Part shown: piece by piece, positions 35,232 to 43,288 of the stretch
How positions within the stretch are numbered: the first letter of the stretch is position 1
How the letters are laid out: each line of letters opens with the position of its first letter
Origin: Novosphingobium sp. Fuku2-ISO-50
GTDB lineage: Bacteria; Pseudomonadota; Alphaproteobacteria; Sphingomonadales; Sphingomonadaceae
Assembly: GCF_001519055.1 (NCBI RefSeq)
Contig: NZ_KQ954288.1
Coordinates: 1-64,000 of the forward strand
Length of the DNA stretch: 64,000 nt
Direction: 5' to 3'
Translations under genes and position numbers: made by a program
Notes under the pieces: model-generated
What the model saw: the letters and a program-made list of their open reading frames with translations, nothing else
Databases searched by the model: none
Told to the model about the DNA's origin: nothing

Positions 35232-36164
35232 ATGAAAAAGACCATGGCGGCCATTGTCGGATTGGCGCTTTTGCCCGGCAGCGTGCGGGCGCAGACTTAC
35301 GGCGGGGCCTATTACCCCACGTATGGCAGCCCCAACAGCATCCAGTTTCAGGCGGTCAAGGCCGCACTTGATCTTGAAAGCGTCGAACCCGAAGGTGCGG
35401 ACCGCATGGGCCCGGAAGGCGATTCAGACACGATCGGGGGCGCGCTGACATATTGGGGCGTGCCCGGCCAGACCGGCGAACGCTATGACGCGCATTACCA
35501 GCATGCCCGCCGCGTGTTCAAAGGCAGCCGCGCCCGGCTTGTCATCGACGTGCCGGTCAATGTCCTGCACGCCGGTACGATCACCTCGCCATTCGGCACC
35601 GAGAAAGGTGATACGGCAACTCTGGGAACTGTCAGCGTCGGACTGGAGCTGCCGGCCAAATCGAACTGGATCGTGACTCCGCGCGTGTCATACGGGGTTG
35701 CCGCGGCCGGCGACTATTTTGGCGGCAATGGTGAATTGCTTACCGGATCGCTGACCAGCCGCTACCAGATCCGGCAGATCGGTCGCGGCGATCTGGTTAT
35801 CGGCAATTCCATCGCCTATACCCATTCGGCCAAGCTCATCACGTCGCAGCAATTCTTTGCTCCGACGGTCAATTGGGTGTTTCGCAACGGTCTTGCGTAT
35901 CAGTTACCGCTAAAAAGCCGTATGTTTGGTCGTCAGACGTCACTGCGGGCAAGCTATGTTTTCACGATCACGACAACCGACCCGGTGGTCTACAAACATG
36001 AGCACGAATTTGGCCTGAGCTTTGGCGTGCGCACGCGCGAAGCCGAACAGAAAAACCGTTTTGAACAACTGCGCGTGGGGTTACTCTATACGCACAGCAA
36101 CCTGTCGTTCCTGCCGCACAGCGGCTACGACGCGGGAACGGTGACTCTGGGCTATCGCTTTTGA
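35232..36164 (+). CDS. outer-membrane beta-barrel protein
   Basis: A 310-residue protein with a signal peptide (to ~residue 21, VRAQ), alternating hydrophobic strands and a C-terminal Phe (TVTLGYRF), as in outer-membrane barrels. The N-terminal region has Tyr/Gly-rich TYGGAYYPTYGSPNS. GGGGAG precedes the ATG. It is in line with the flanking caspase-FGE and papain-like genes (55-bp and 44-bp gaps), so it may give this exported protease set a route across, or an anchor in, the outer membrane (inference). Confidence 0.75.
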   Translation: MKKTMAAIVGLALLPGSVRAQTYGGAYYPTYGSPNSIQFQAVKAALDLESVEPEGADRMGPEGDSDTIGGALTYWGVPGQTGERYDAHYQHARRVFKGSRARLVIDVPVNVLHAGTITSPFGTEKGDTATLGTVSVGLELPAKSNWIVTPRVSYGVAAAGDYFGGNGELLTGSLTSRYQIRQIGRGDLVIGNSIAYTHSAKLITSQQFFAPTVNWVFRNGLAYQLPLKSRMFGRQTSLRASYVFTITTTDPVVYKHEHEFGLSFGVRTREAEQKNRFEQLRVGLLYTHSNLSFLPHSGYDAGTVTLGYRF

Positions 36165-36208
36165 AATTGCTGCGATCGACACCGGCATTACAGCGGAGGA
36201 GAGGCAAG

Positions 36209-37798
36209 ATGCGACTTTGGCTCGGCATGGCGCTGATGGCGCTGGGCCTTTCGGGAACGACACGCATCGCACAAGCGCAGCAGCCCGGCGCAGACCCGCA
36301 GGCGGGTGCGCCTGCGGCAAAGCCTGCTCCACGGTTTCCGACCGGCGCCACGCCGATCGCGCCAGAAGAATACGCCCGGCTGCCCAAGCTGGGAGCGTTT
36401 CGCGCCTGGTTGCCCAGGCATGTCGACCTGTCGGCCATGTTTCCGCTGCCGGGAAACCAGGCGCCCAAGCCCGATTGTACCGCCTGGGCAACGACGTATT
36501 CCGGGCTTGGCTATCTGCACGGACTGTCGCTCGGCCATCGCCCGCAAATGGCCGCCGAAGAGCCAAGTCCCGCCTATGTCTACAATCGCTTGCGACCAAA
36601 CGGATCCAGTTGTGCCGTTGCGACCCGCATTGTCGATGCGCTTGCTCTGTTGAAATCCGAGGGGACCGTGTCTCTGGCCCAGTTTCCCGACAATCCCGGC
36701 CTTTGCGGCAGCCCTGTGGCGCATTCCATGGTGAACGCCGACTCTGGACAAAAACTTGGCGACTGGCGGGCGATCGATCGGGAAAAGTCCGGCGACTGGC
36801 ACAGCCCGGTGGTGATCGATGATATCAAGGGCGCCTTGTTCCGCCAGCAACCCGTGGTGTTCGCGATGCCGGCAGCCGACGACTTCATGGCTTTCACGGG
36901 GCCTGGAATCTATACCCATGCCAGTGCTGAAAGCAGCAACTGGCATGCCATGGCGCTGGTCGGCTATGACGAAGACCGGCAAGCCTTTCGTGCCATCAAC
37001 AGTTGGGGCACCACCTGGGGCGATGCGGGTTATGCCTGGATCGGTTATGACACCTTCAAACGACTGGCTGGTGAAGCCTATGCGTTGCAAAGCGCCGCCG
37101 ATGCCACGGCAAAGCCGGTCGGTGAGGACAATCTGACCCCGCGCCAGGCGCTCGAAGCCCGGATTGCCAATCTTCCCTGTGGCACTGCCCGGCTGGAAGA
37201 AGGCCATACGCATCCGACCCTTGCCGGTTTTGCCGGCAGCGAGGACGCGCTTGACAGTCTGCACAAGGCGCTGCTTGCGCTCGACCCCAAGGCAAAATGG
37301 TCGATGGACTATCACCCCTGGCCGCAATGCGAGGCCGAAATGACGCTGGCCGCGGCATTGCGCGTCGGAGGAATCCAGTTCGTTGCGCAAAGCGAAACCG
37401 GCATGCCGCGCACGGGCGATCCCATCGTGATGAAGGCTGGTGAAAAATTCGGCTTCAGCGCGCAAACCACGGCGGACCGCCCCTGGCTGAGCGTGATCTA
37501 TCTTCAGGCCGATGGCGGCGCGGTGACGCTTTACCATGGTCAGCCGACGCCCGACCGGCGCGGGCGCCAGCACGTCGAAATCGGCACCGGCGGATCCGGT
37601 CATCTGCAATTTCAGGTCGGGGGGCCGTTTGGCGCCGAAATGATCATCGCCATCGCGTCGGCCGAACCCCTGTTCGGGTCAGAGCTGGAAGACTATGCCA
37701 CAGAGCGCCAATTCCTGTCCGGCCTGCGCGCCCGATTGACGCAGGCCCCGCCCGGAACGGTTGCGGCTGTGGCGCTGCGCCTCCTCACTCAGGGCTGA
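36209..37798 (+). CDS. exported papain-like (C1) cysteine protease with DUF4384-like C-terminus
   Basis: A 529-residue exported protein. Signal peptide to about residue 24 (IAQAQ). The papain fold is supported by the catalytic Cys in NQAPKPDCTAWATTY (with the oxyanion Gln upstream), His in SNWHAMALVGYDE and Asn in AINSWGTTWGDAGYAWI. There is no clear long propeptide. The last ~140 residues (KAGEKFGFSAQTTADRPWLS, then VIYLQADGGAVTLYH) match the DUF4384 pattern also seen in the caspase at 31029. GGAGGAGAGG before the ATG at 36209 decides the start. Confidence 0.85.
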   Translation: MRLWLGMALMALGLSGTTRIAQAQQPGADPQAGAPAAKPAPRFPTGATPIAPEEYARLPKLGAFRAWLPRHVDLSAMFPLPGNQAPKPDCTAWATTYSGLGYLHGLSLGHRPQMAAEEPSPAYVYNRLRPNGSSCAVATRIVDALALLKSEGTVSLAQFPDNPGLCGSPVAHSMVNADSGQKLGDWRAIDREKSGDWHSPVVIDDIKGALFRQQPVVFAMPAADDFMAFTGPGIYTHASAESSNWHAMALVGYDEDRQAFRAINSWGTTWGDAGYAWIGYDTFKRLAGEAYALQSAADATAKPVGEDNLTPRQALEARIANLPCGTARLEEGHTHPTLAGFAGSEDALDSLHKALLALDPKAKWSMDYHPWPQCEAEMTLAAALRVGGIQFVAQSETGMPRTGDPIVMKAGEKFGFSAQTTADRPWLSVIYLQADGGAVTLYHGQPTPDRRGRQHVEIGTGGSGHLQFQVGGPFGAEMIIAIASAEPLFGSELEDYATERQFLSGLRARLTQAPPGTVAAVALRLLTQG

Positions 37799-37809
37799 GC
37801 GGCGGTTTC

Positions 37810-39924
37810 ATGAACGCCAAGACATCCGGCCTGTTTGCCGCAGCCGTGCGCAGGCCGGTGTGGTCGGTCGCGGTGGCGCTGGCATGTGCCGGGTGTGCCG
37901 GAATGGCAGGCCTGTTCCTCGCGCACGCCGGGGGCGGCATAGAGCCTGTTGCGGGGCTGATGCTGGGGCGCCTGCCTGCCATGCCGGATGACGCGGCCCC
38001 TCCGGCGCTGCTCGCGTTCGCGGCTCTGGCGATGCCGGTACTCGAACTGGCGCTGTTTGCGGCACTGGCCTGGACCCTGGTGCGCGGGCCGGTGCGGCTG
38101 CGGCTGATGCGATTGCGGGGGGATCACCTGGTCATTGTCGGCCAAGGCGCGCTGGCGCGAATCGCCGCCACGCATGAACTGGACCGGGGCGGCGCGGTCC
38201 TGCTGTGGCGCGTCGATGACGGTGCGCCCCGGCGTGCCCCGGATTGGGTGGGCCCGGCCTTGCGCAGGGGGGCAGTCCAGGTCAGGCGTGGCGATCCGGC
38301 GCGGACGGTCGCCGAACTGGGCCTTGCCAAAGCGCGCAGCGTGTTGCTGCTGTGCGATGGGGCGCAGGACAATGCCGATCTTGCCGAGCAGGTCTTGCGG
38401 GAAGCGGCGCGGGTGCGGTTTGCGGGCGATCCGCTGGCCGTGATCGCGCAAATCGACGATCGCGCGATGCAGGCCCGGCTCGATGCCGAGGCTGATGTGA
38501 TCAGCAAGGCGATTGTGCGGCTTCGCTTCGCCTCGATGGCTGGCCTCGCTGCGCGCAAGCTGTGTCTCGACTGGCCGCTGGATTGCTTTCGCCGCGCCGG
38601 TGAGACCGAGCGCCGGATCATCGCTTTCGGATTTTCGCCGGTGATCGAAAGCTATGTGCTGCGGGTATTGGCGGGCAACCATTTCCGCGACGGGGTGCGG
38701 CCAGACATCCTGATTGCGGCACCCGCCGCCGCTGCCGCTGCGGAGCAGTTTCGCAGCCACCATGCCGGTGCCGACGCGCTTTCTCCGATCGTGTTCGAAA
38801 CCGTGGATTTCGCTCAGGCCTCGCGCGCGGTCGCCGATCTGCTCGCGCGCCATGGCGATCCGGTCGCGGTGCTGGTCGACACCGGTGATCCCGTCGTTTC
38901 ACGAGCTGTCGCAGAGGCGGTCGACCGGCATTACCGGACACAGGACCACGCCACGCCGCCGGTGCATCTGCGCGTCGACGCCGATGACACCCCGCCCGCC
39001 CCCGCCATGATCCACGCATTTGGCGGACTGGAGGAATTTACCGAACCCGATCTTCTGACCCAGGAACAGCACGACGCGCTGGCCCGATCGATCCACGATT
39101 TCTACCTCGAAGGCCGCTTCGCCGAAGGCGATCGGATCGGCGCTCGCGGTTCGATGAAGGAATGGGACGATCTTGCCGAAAGCTTTCGCGACGACAACCG
39201 TCTGGTGGCCGACTGCTACAAGCTCAAACTGCGCGATATCGGCGCGCGGATCGTTCCCGATCGCGGTCCGCCCTTGCGTCTTGATCCCGATGAACTGGAG
39301 GACATGGCCCGCGCAGAACACGACCGCTGGATGGCCGCGAAAATATCGGATGGGTGGATTCATGGGCCGCAACGTGATGACCGGCTGCGGCTTCACCCCG
39401 ATATCGTGCCTTATGACGCGCTGTCCGAGCGGGTGAAGGATCTTGATCGCGAACAGGTGCGGGTCATGACGCGGTTGCTGGCGGCTGGCAATGAACGCAC
39501 GTTGCGTGTCTTGACGGTGGCGATCGAACCCGGCGTCCGTGGGGAAATTGCCGCAGGTTTGCCGGGTCTGCTTGCCACCGTTGCGACGCAATGGCCCGAC
39601 CGGGTTGTGATCATTGCGGGATCGCTGGGCCACGCGGCGGCGCGCAAGGCCATGGCGGCTGCCGGCGAACGTGTGCGGCTGGTTGTTCCCGGCCATGCCG
39701 GGCGCCTGATCGAAGGACTTGATGCGGCGGAACAGGCCATTGCGCGAGGCATGCTGGCACGCGCGGACAGCATTGTCGGGGTCGCAACTCCTGCAAATGT
39801 CCGCGAGGCGGTCCTCGCCGGGGCAGACCTGGTGATTCTGGATGAAACCGCAGACAATGTGCCCTACCCGACGGTGCGGATTTCGGCCAAGGGGCTCATC
39901 AGGACCGCGCCGTGGCTTGGCTGA
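37810..39924 (+). CDS. membrane protein with TrkA-N-like, RyR and SLOG-like domains
   Basis: A 704-residue protein. Two N-terminal transmembrane helices (about residues 17-40 and 67-93) lead into a cytoplasmic TrkA-N/RCK-like Rossmann domain (HLVIVGQGALARIAATHEL) and a second one near residue 265 (RIIAFGFSPVIESYVL). Residues ~415-545 form a RyR domain: MARAEHDRWMAAKISDGW, HPDIVPYDALSERVKDLD. The C-terminal ~150 residues have a SLOG/LOG-like nucleotide-binding pattern. RyR and SLOG modules occur in prokaryotic signalling and conflict systems. It starts 11 bp after the protease gene and overlaps the transporter permease start. Confidence 0.82.
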   Translation: MNAKTSGLFAAAVRRPVWSVAVALACAGCAGMAGLFLAHAGGGIEPVAGLMLGRLPAMPDDAAPPALLAFAALAMPVLELALFAALAWTLVRGPVRLRLMRLRGDHLVIVGQGALARIAATHELDRGGAVLLWRVDDGAPRRAPDWVGPALRRGAVQVRRGDPARTVAELGLAKARSVLLLCDGAQDNADLAEQVLREAARVRFAGDPLAVIAQIDDRAMQARLDAEADVISKAIVRLRFASMAGLAARKLCLDWPLDCFRRAGETERRIIAFGFSPVIESYVLRVLAGNHFRDGVRPDILIAAPAAAAAAEQFRSHHAGADALSPIVFETVDFAQASRAVADLLARHGDPVAVLVDTGDPVVSRAVAEAVDRHYRTQDHATPPVHLRVDADDTPPAPAMIHAFGGLEEFTEPDLLTQEQHDALARSIHDFYLEGRFAEGDRIGARGSMKEWDDLAESFRDDNRLVADCYKLKLRDIGARIVPDRGPPLRLDPDELEDMARAEHDRWMAAKISDGWIHGPQRDDRLRLHPDIVPYDALSERVKDLDREQVRVMTRLLAAGNERTLRVLTVAIEPGVRGEIAAGLPGLLATVATQWPDRVVIIAGSLGHAAARKAMAAAGERVRLVVPGHAGRLIEGLDAAEQAIARGMLARADSIVGVATPANVREAVLAGADLVILDETADNVPYPTVRISAKGLIRTAPWLG

Positions 39925-40679
39925 CGCGGATCAGCGCAGCGCCACGCGGCATCGGTACTGCGGCCTGGCTGATCTGGCGGGCGCTGACCGGCGTGTGGGA
40001 GCCGCTGTGGACCGGCGATCCGCTGGTCGAGCACGGCATGGCCGAGGCGCTGGCCCGCTTTACCTGGGGGCCTTTGGCGACCCTGATGGCGCTGGCGGCG
40101 ATGACGGGCCTGATCGCCGGCGTGTCGGTGGGCCGGTTGTTGCAGTCCTATGATGCGCCGCTGCTGGTCCTTGGCGCGCTCGATGCAGTGCTGTTGCGCG
40201 ATGTGCTGCCGCTGATCGTCGGCGTGTTTGCCTCGGGCAGTGTGTCGGTCGAACTGGCCTCGCAATTGGGCGCGATGTCGTTGGCGCGCGAGATCGAGGC
40301 GATCGAGGCGATGGGCCATGATCCGGTGCCCCGGGTTCTGGGGCCTGCCCTGCTCGCAGTCTTGCTCGCCAGCCCGGTGCACATGCTGGCAGTGGCGCTG
40401 GCGGCAATTGCGGGCACCATGGCGCCAATCCATCTTGCCGCCCATGTATCGTGGCGCGAAATGGCCAATATCGCGCTTTCGAACGCCGCCGGCCATGCGC
40501 TGCTGACCGGCATGGCCAAAGTGATTGTCTTTGCGGTGATTGCCTTTGGCGTGGGCGCTGCGGTCGGTGCCGCGCCGGTCCGCGTGCCGACGGCCATTGG
40601 CCGTCATGCCGGGCGCGCCTTTGTCATCGGGCTGCTGGCAATCTTTTTTGCCGCAGCGCTATGGACCATACTGACATGA
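39912..40679 (+). CDS. MlaE-family ABC transporter permease
   Basis: A 255-residue inner-membrane permease of MCE-type lipid transporters. The family signature is the cytoplasmic helix EIEAIEAMGHDPVPRVLGP, flanked by several hydrophobic segments. The GTG start at 39912 overlaps the RyR gene by 13 bp, and the stop overlaps the ATPase start (ATGA). In the Mla/PqiB/YebT paradigm this subunit passes phospholipid to or from the MCE protein. Co-translation with the RyR gene ties the transporter to the protease block. Confidence 0.88.
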   Translation: MAWLTRISAAPRGIGTAAWLIWRALTGVWEPLWTGDPLVEHGMAEALARFTWGPLATLMALAAMTGLIAGVSVGRLLQSYDAPLLVLGALDAVLLRDVLPLIVGVFASGSVSVELASQLGAMSLAREIEAIEAMGHDPVPRVLGPALLAVLLASPVHMLAVALAAIAGTMAPIHLAAHVSWREMANIALSNAAGHALLTGMAKVIVFAVIAFGVGAAVGAAPVRVPTAIGRHAGRAFVIGLLAIFFAAALWTILT

Positions 40680-41383
40680 GCGAGCCACCGGTTCTTCAAT
40701 TGGCGGGGGTTTCGCTTGTGCTGGGGGGTGTGCGGCTGATGGACGGCGTCGACCTTGTCCTTCAGCGCGGCGAACGCGTGGCCGTTGTGGGCAAAAGCGG
40801 CACCGGCAAGTCGGTACTCCTGCGGCTGGCCTGCGGCATGACCGATCCGCTGGCGGGACGGATCGCGCTGTTTGGCGAAGATCTATCCGGGGCCGATGCG
40901 ACAAAGCGCCGGATCCTGCGTTCGCGATGCGGTCTCGCCCTGCAGGGCGGGTCGCTGCTGGCCGGGCTCAGCGTTGAAGACAACATGTGGCTGGCGCTCG
41001 GCACCGTTGCCTCGGCGCGCGCGCGCGTGCGCCGGCGGCTCGACCGTGTGCTGTACGAATTCGGCATCGAATATGCCGCAAACTTGCGCGCCGGCGATCT
41101 GTCGACCGGCGAGCGGCAACGCGTGGAACTCGCGCGAACATTTCTGCGCGATCCCGAACTGGTCATTCTCGACGAACCGCTCGACGGGTTGCGCGCGAGC
41201 GGCGAGGCGATCGAGGCGCAAGTTCGTCGCCAGATCGTACCGCGCGGACGCAGCCTGCTCCTGATGACGCAAGACGCCGGAGTTGCCGCGCGACTGTGCG
41301 ACCGGGTTTTCCGCCTGTCGCGCGGACGGCTCGTTCAGCAGGAACCGTCTGACCGCGCAGGCGCGCCTGTCGCCAGATCCTGA
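40676..41383 (+). CDS. MlaF-like ABC transporter ATPase
   Basis: A 235-residue nucleotide-binding subunit. Walker A is VVGKSGTGKSVLL, the signature motif is DLSTGERQRVELA, Walker B is LVILDEPLDGL, and the switch region ends LLLMTQDAG with Gln-Asp in place of the usual His. It energises the MlaE-like permease. Its last 49 bp overlap the 3' end of the convergent lipoprotein gene. Confidence 0.9.
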   Translation: MSEPPVLQLAGVSLVLGGVRLMDGVDLVLQRGERVAVVGKSGTGKSVLLRLACGMTDPLAGRIALFGEDLSGADATKRRILRSRCGLALQGGSLLAGLSVEDNMWLALGTVASARARVRRRLDRVLYEFGIEYAANLRAGDLSTGERQRVELARTFLRDPELVILDEPLDGLRASGEAIEAQVRRQIVPRGRSLLLMTQDAGVAARLCDRVFRLSRGRLVQQEPSDRAGAPVARS

Positions 41384-41949
41384 GCAAAGGCGGTCACCGC
41401 CGCGATCAGCGCCACCTCGAAAGCACGCGCCCGATCGCTGGGGCCTGGCCCGGCAAAAGGCGCGCTTGCACACCATTTCCCCGTCCTCGCCACTTTGCCG
41501 TGGTCGATCACCGTTGCCTCAAACGCGATCACCGCCTGGCCCGGCTCGGCCGACAATTCCTCGAACCGGTCAAGCATGGCAAGGACCCGGATGTTCGCCG
41601 GCGCGGCCACCTCGGGCCCGGTGACGCTGGCAAAACGCGTGCGCAGCCCTGTGACGAGCGCACGCTCAACCACATGTGGCGGGGGCTGCTCCCAGAACAG
41701 GCTTTTGGCCTGATTGATTTCGCCGGGACGTGCGGGATCGACATAGGCATAGCGCGACTTCGCTGCCTCGCCCACGGCATCAACGGCGGCGACCGCAACG
41801 CTGCGTGAATCGAGTTTTCCAGCGGCCGGGAATACCGGGGCAATTCGCAAGGTGATGGGCGCGTCGGCCTTGCCCATCACGCCGCAGCCACCGATTCCCA
41901 GCATGACCACTATCGCCAGGGCGCCAAGCGTTGCCAGATTGGATTTCAT
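41335..41949 (-). CDS. ABC-type transport auxiliary lipoprotein (PqiC/ABC_trans_aux-like)
   Basis: A 204-residue lipoprotein: a hydrophobic signal ending GIGGCG supplies the lipobox Cys near residue 22. The body (LRIAPVFPAAGKLDSRSVAV) resembles the ABC_trans_aux family that sits on the outer membrane opposite the MCE protein. Its ATG overlaps the stop of the MCE gene (ATGA). The 3' end overlaps the convergent ATPase gene by 49 bp, so expression of the two halves of the transporter could interfere. Confidence 0.82.
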   Translation of the reverse strand: MKSNLATLGALAIVVMLGIGGCGVMGKADAPITLRIAPVFPAAGKLDSRSVAVAAVDAVGEAAKSRYAYVDPARPGEINQAKSLFWEQPPPHVVERALVTGLRTRFASVTGPEVAAPANIRVLAMLDRFEELSAEPGQAVIAFEATVIDHGKVARTGKWCASAPFAGPGPSDRARAFEVALIAAVTAFAQDLATGAPARSDGSC

Positions 41950-42962
41950 GGCTTTGGTTCCAGGTTTGGTTTCAGACCGGGCGGATCCTTGTAGTTTTGA
42001 CCGCGAATCGCAAAAGTGGGATCCGCGGCAAGCCGTTCGGACAGCGCATCGAGGTTGGCAGTCATGCGCTTGAGGTTTGCCGTCGCTTCGACCATCGAGG
42101 CGGAAGCCCCCTCCAGCATCTGGTTGGCGCGGCTCGAGCTCCTGGCGGCCTGATCGATCAAAATGGCCAGATTGGCGCGATTGTCGACAACAACGCCATT
42201 GGTGTTCTGCAGGATGGTATCGACCTGGCGGACATTGACCCTGGCGAGTTTTCCGGTGATCTGCCGCACATTGCCGAGCGAAACGGCCAGGTCGCCCTGC
42301 CCCGGCCTGAAGCTGCGATCGAGCCGGTCGCTGAGCGAATTGAGCGCAGCCAACGTCTTGGTAGCGCTGTCTGCGACTTGCGCCATGTTGGCGCCATCGC
42401 CCCCGCTTCCCATCATGGTCTGCAGGCGCTGCGCCATTTGATTGGCTGAACGCGCAACGTTTGCCGCCTCGCGCACCGCCACGGCGGCAGAGGTGATCAG
42501 ATCGGGGGATCTCCTGCATCCCGGGATTGCCGCGGGGCCGCTATCCAGTCGTGGCACGGGACTGCAATCCTGAGCATCCATCGCGGCAAGACACTGCGCC
42601 GGGTTTGCCGCAAGGCTCGGCTCTATCGCGACAAGATCGATCGTCGGCGGGGTGAACGGGTTGGCGGCGGCGGCACTGACGTACGTGCAAGCCGACGGAC
42701 GCCAGTCGCGCCGCACATTAAGACCGACGCGAAAGGTCCGGCTGGCCGGATCAAGAGCGACCGAGCGCACTTCGCCGACAACCGCGCCGCGAAAGGATAC
42801 GGGCGTGCCCGCATCGATGCCTGCAACATTGTCGAGTGTGGTAGTTACGGTGCGATAGCGAAACAGCGGATCAGGCACGAAGGCAATGACAGCCACCGCA
42901 AGCATCGCAACGACGCAAGCCGCAACGCCCCACCTGACCTGTGTTTGCGTGTCCGGCGACAT
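41946..42962 (-). CDS. MCE/MlaD-family lipid-transport protein
   Basis: A 338-residue protein with one N-terminal transmembrane helix (ACVVAMLAVAVIAFV), then a single MCE domain with the pattern LDNVAGIDAGTPVSFRGAVVGEV (two adjoining segments), and a long helical C-terminus (about residues 160-310) that probably forms a coiled-coil tube. MCE proteins bridge inner and outer membranes for lipid transport. It is the first gene of a two-gene unit with the lipoprotein, facing the permease/ATPase unit. Confidence 0.88.
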   Translation of the reverse strand: MSPDTQTQVRWGVAACVVAMLAVAVIAFVPDPLFRYRTVTTTLDNVAGIDAGTPVSFRGAVVGEVRSVALDPASRTFRVGLNVRRDWRPSACTYVSAAAANPFTPPTIDLVAIEPSLAANPAQCLAAMDAQDCSPVPRLDSGPAAIPGCRRSPDLITSAAVAVREAANVARSANQMAQRLQTMMGSGGDGANMAQVADSATKTLAALNSLSDRLDRSFRPGQGDLAVSLGNVRQITGKLARVNVRQVDTILQNTNGVVVDNRANLAILIDQAARSSSRANQMLEGASASMVEATANLKRMTANLDALSERLAADPTFAIRGQNYKDPPGLKPNLEPKP

Positions 42963-43288
42963 ACCCCCTCCCTCGCCCCAGTGGTGGGCGCAACACCCGC
43001 ACTGTCAAGCGTAATCGGCCCGGCTTTTTGCCCGAAACCCCATTTCGATACACCGGGAGTGTGGCAGCCCAAACGGCAATTCGGGTCCGACTGCACCCTT
43101 TCGCTCTGACAACACCTTCATCACGCTACAGGGCTATTCGGCGCGGCAGTGGGATAGCCGCCTTGACTGGTTCATGGTGACGTCCGGACCGTGAGATGCG
43201 GGCAATCTCGGCCCCTCATTACGCATCAAATAATAAAGTTCTGTGTCAATATTTCCAATTTAAAATTCAATATAAATAGGGGAGCAAT
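42963..43288. other. 326-bp intergenic region
   Basis: This divergent promoter region lies between the MCE gene and the TonB-receptor gene. The last ~70 bp (43215-43285) are strongly AT-rich compared with the surroundings, as expected of a promoter and leader for the receptor. I see no gene, tRNA or repeat here. Confidence 0.6.
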
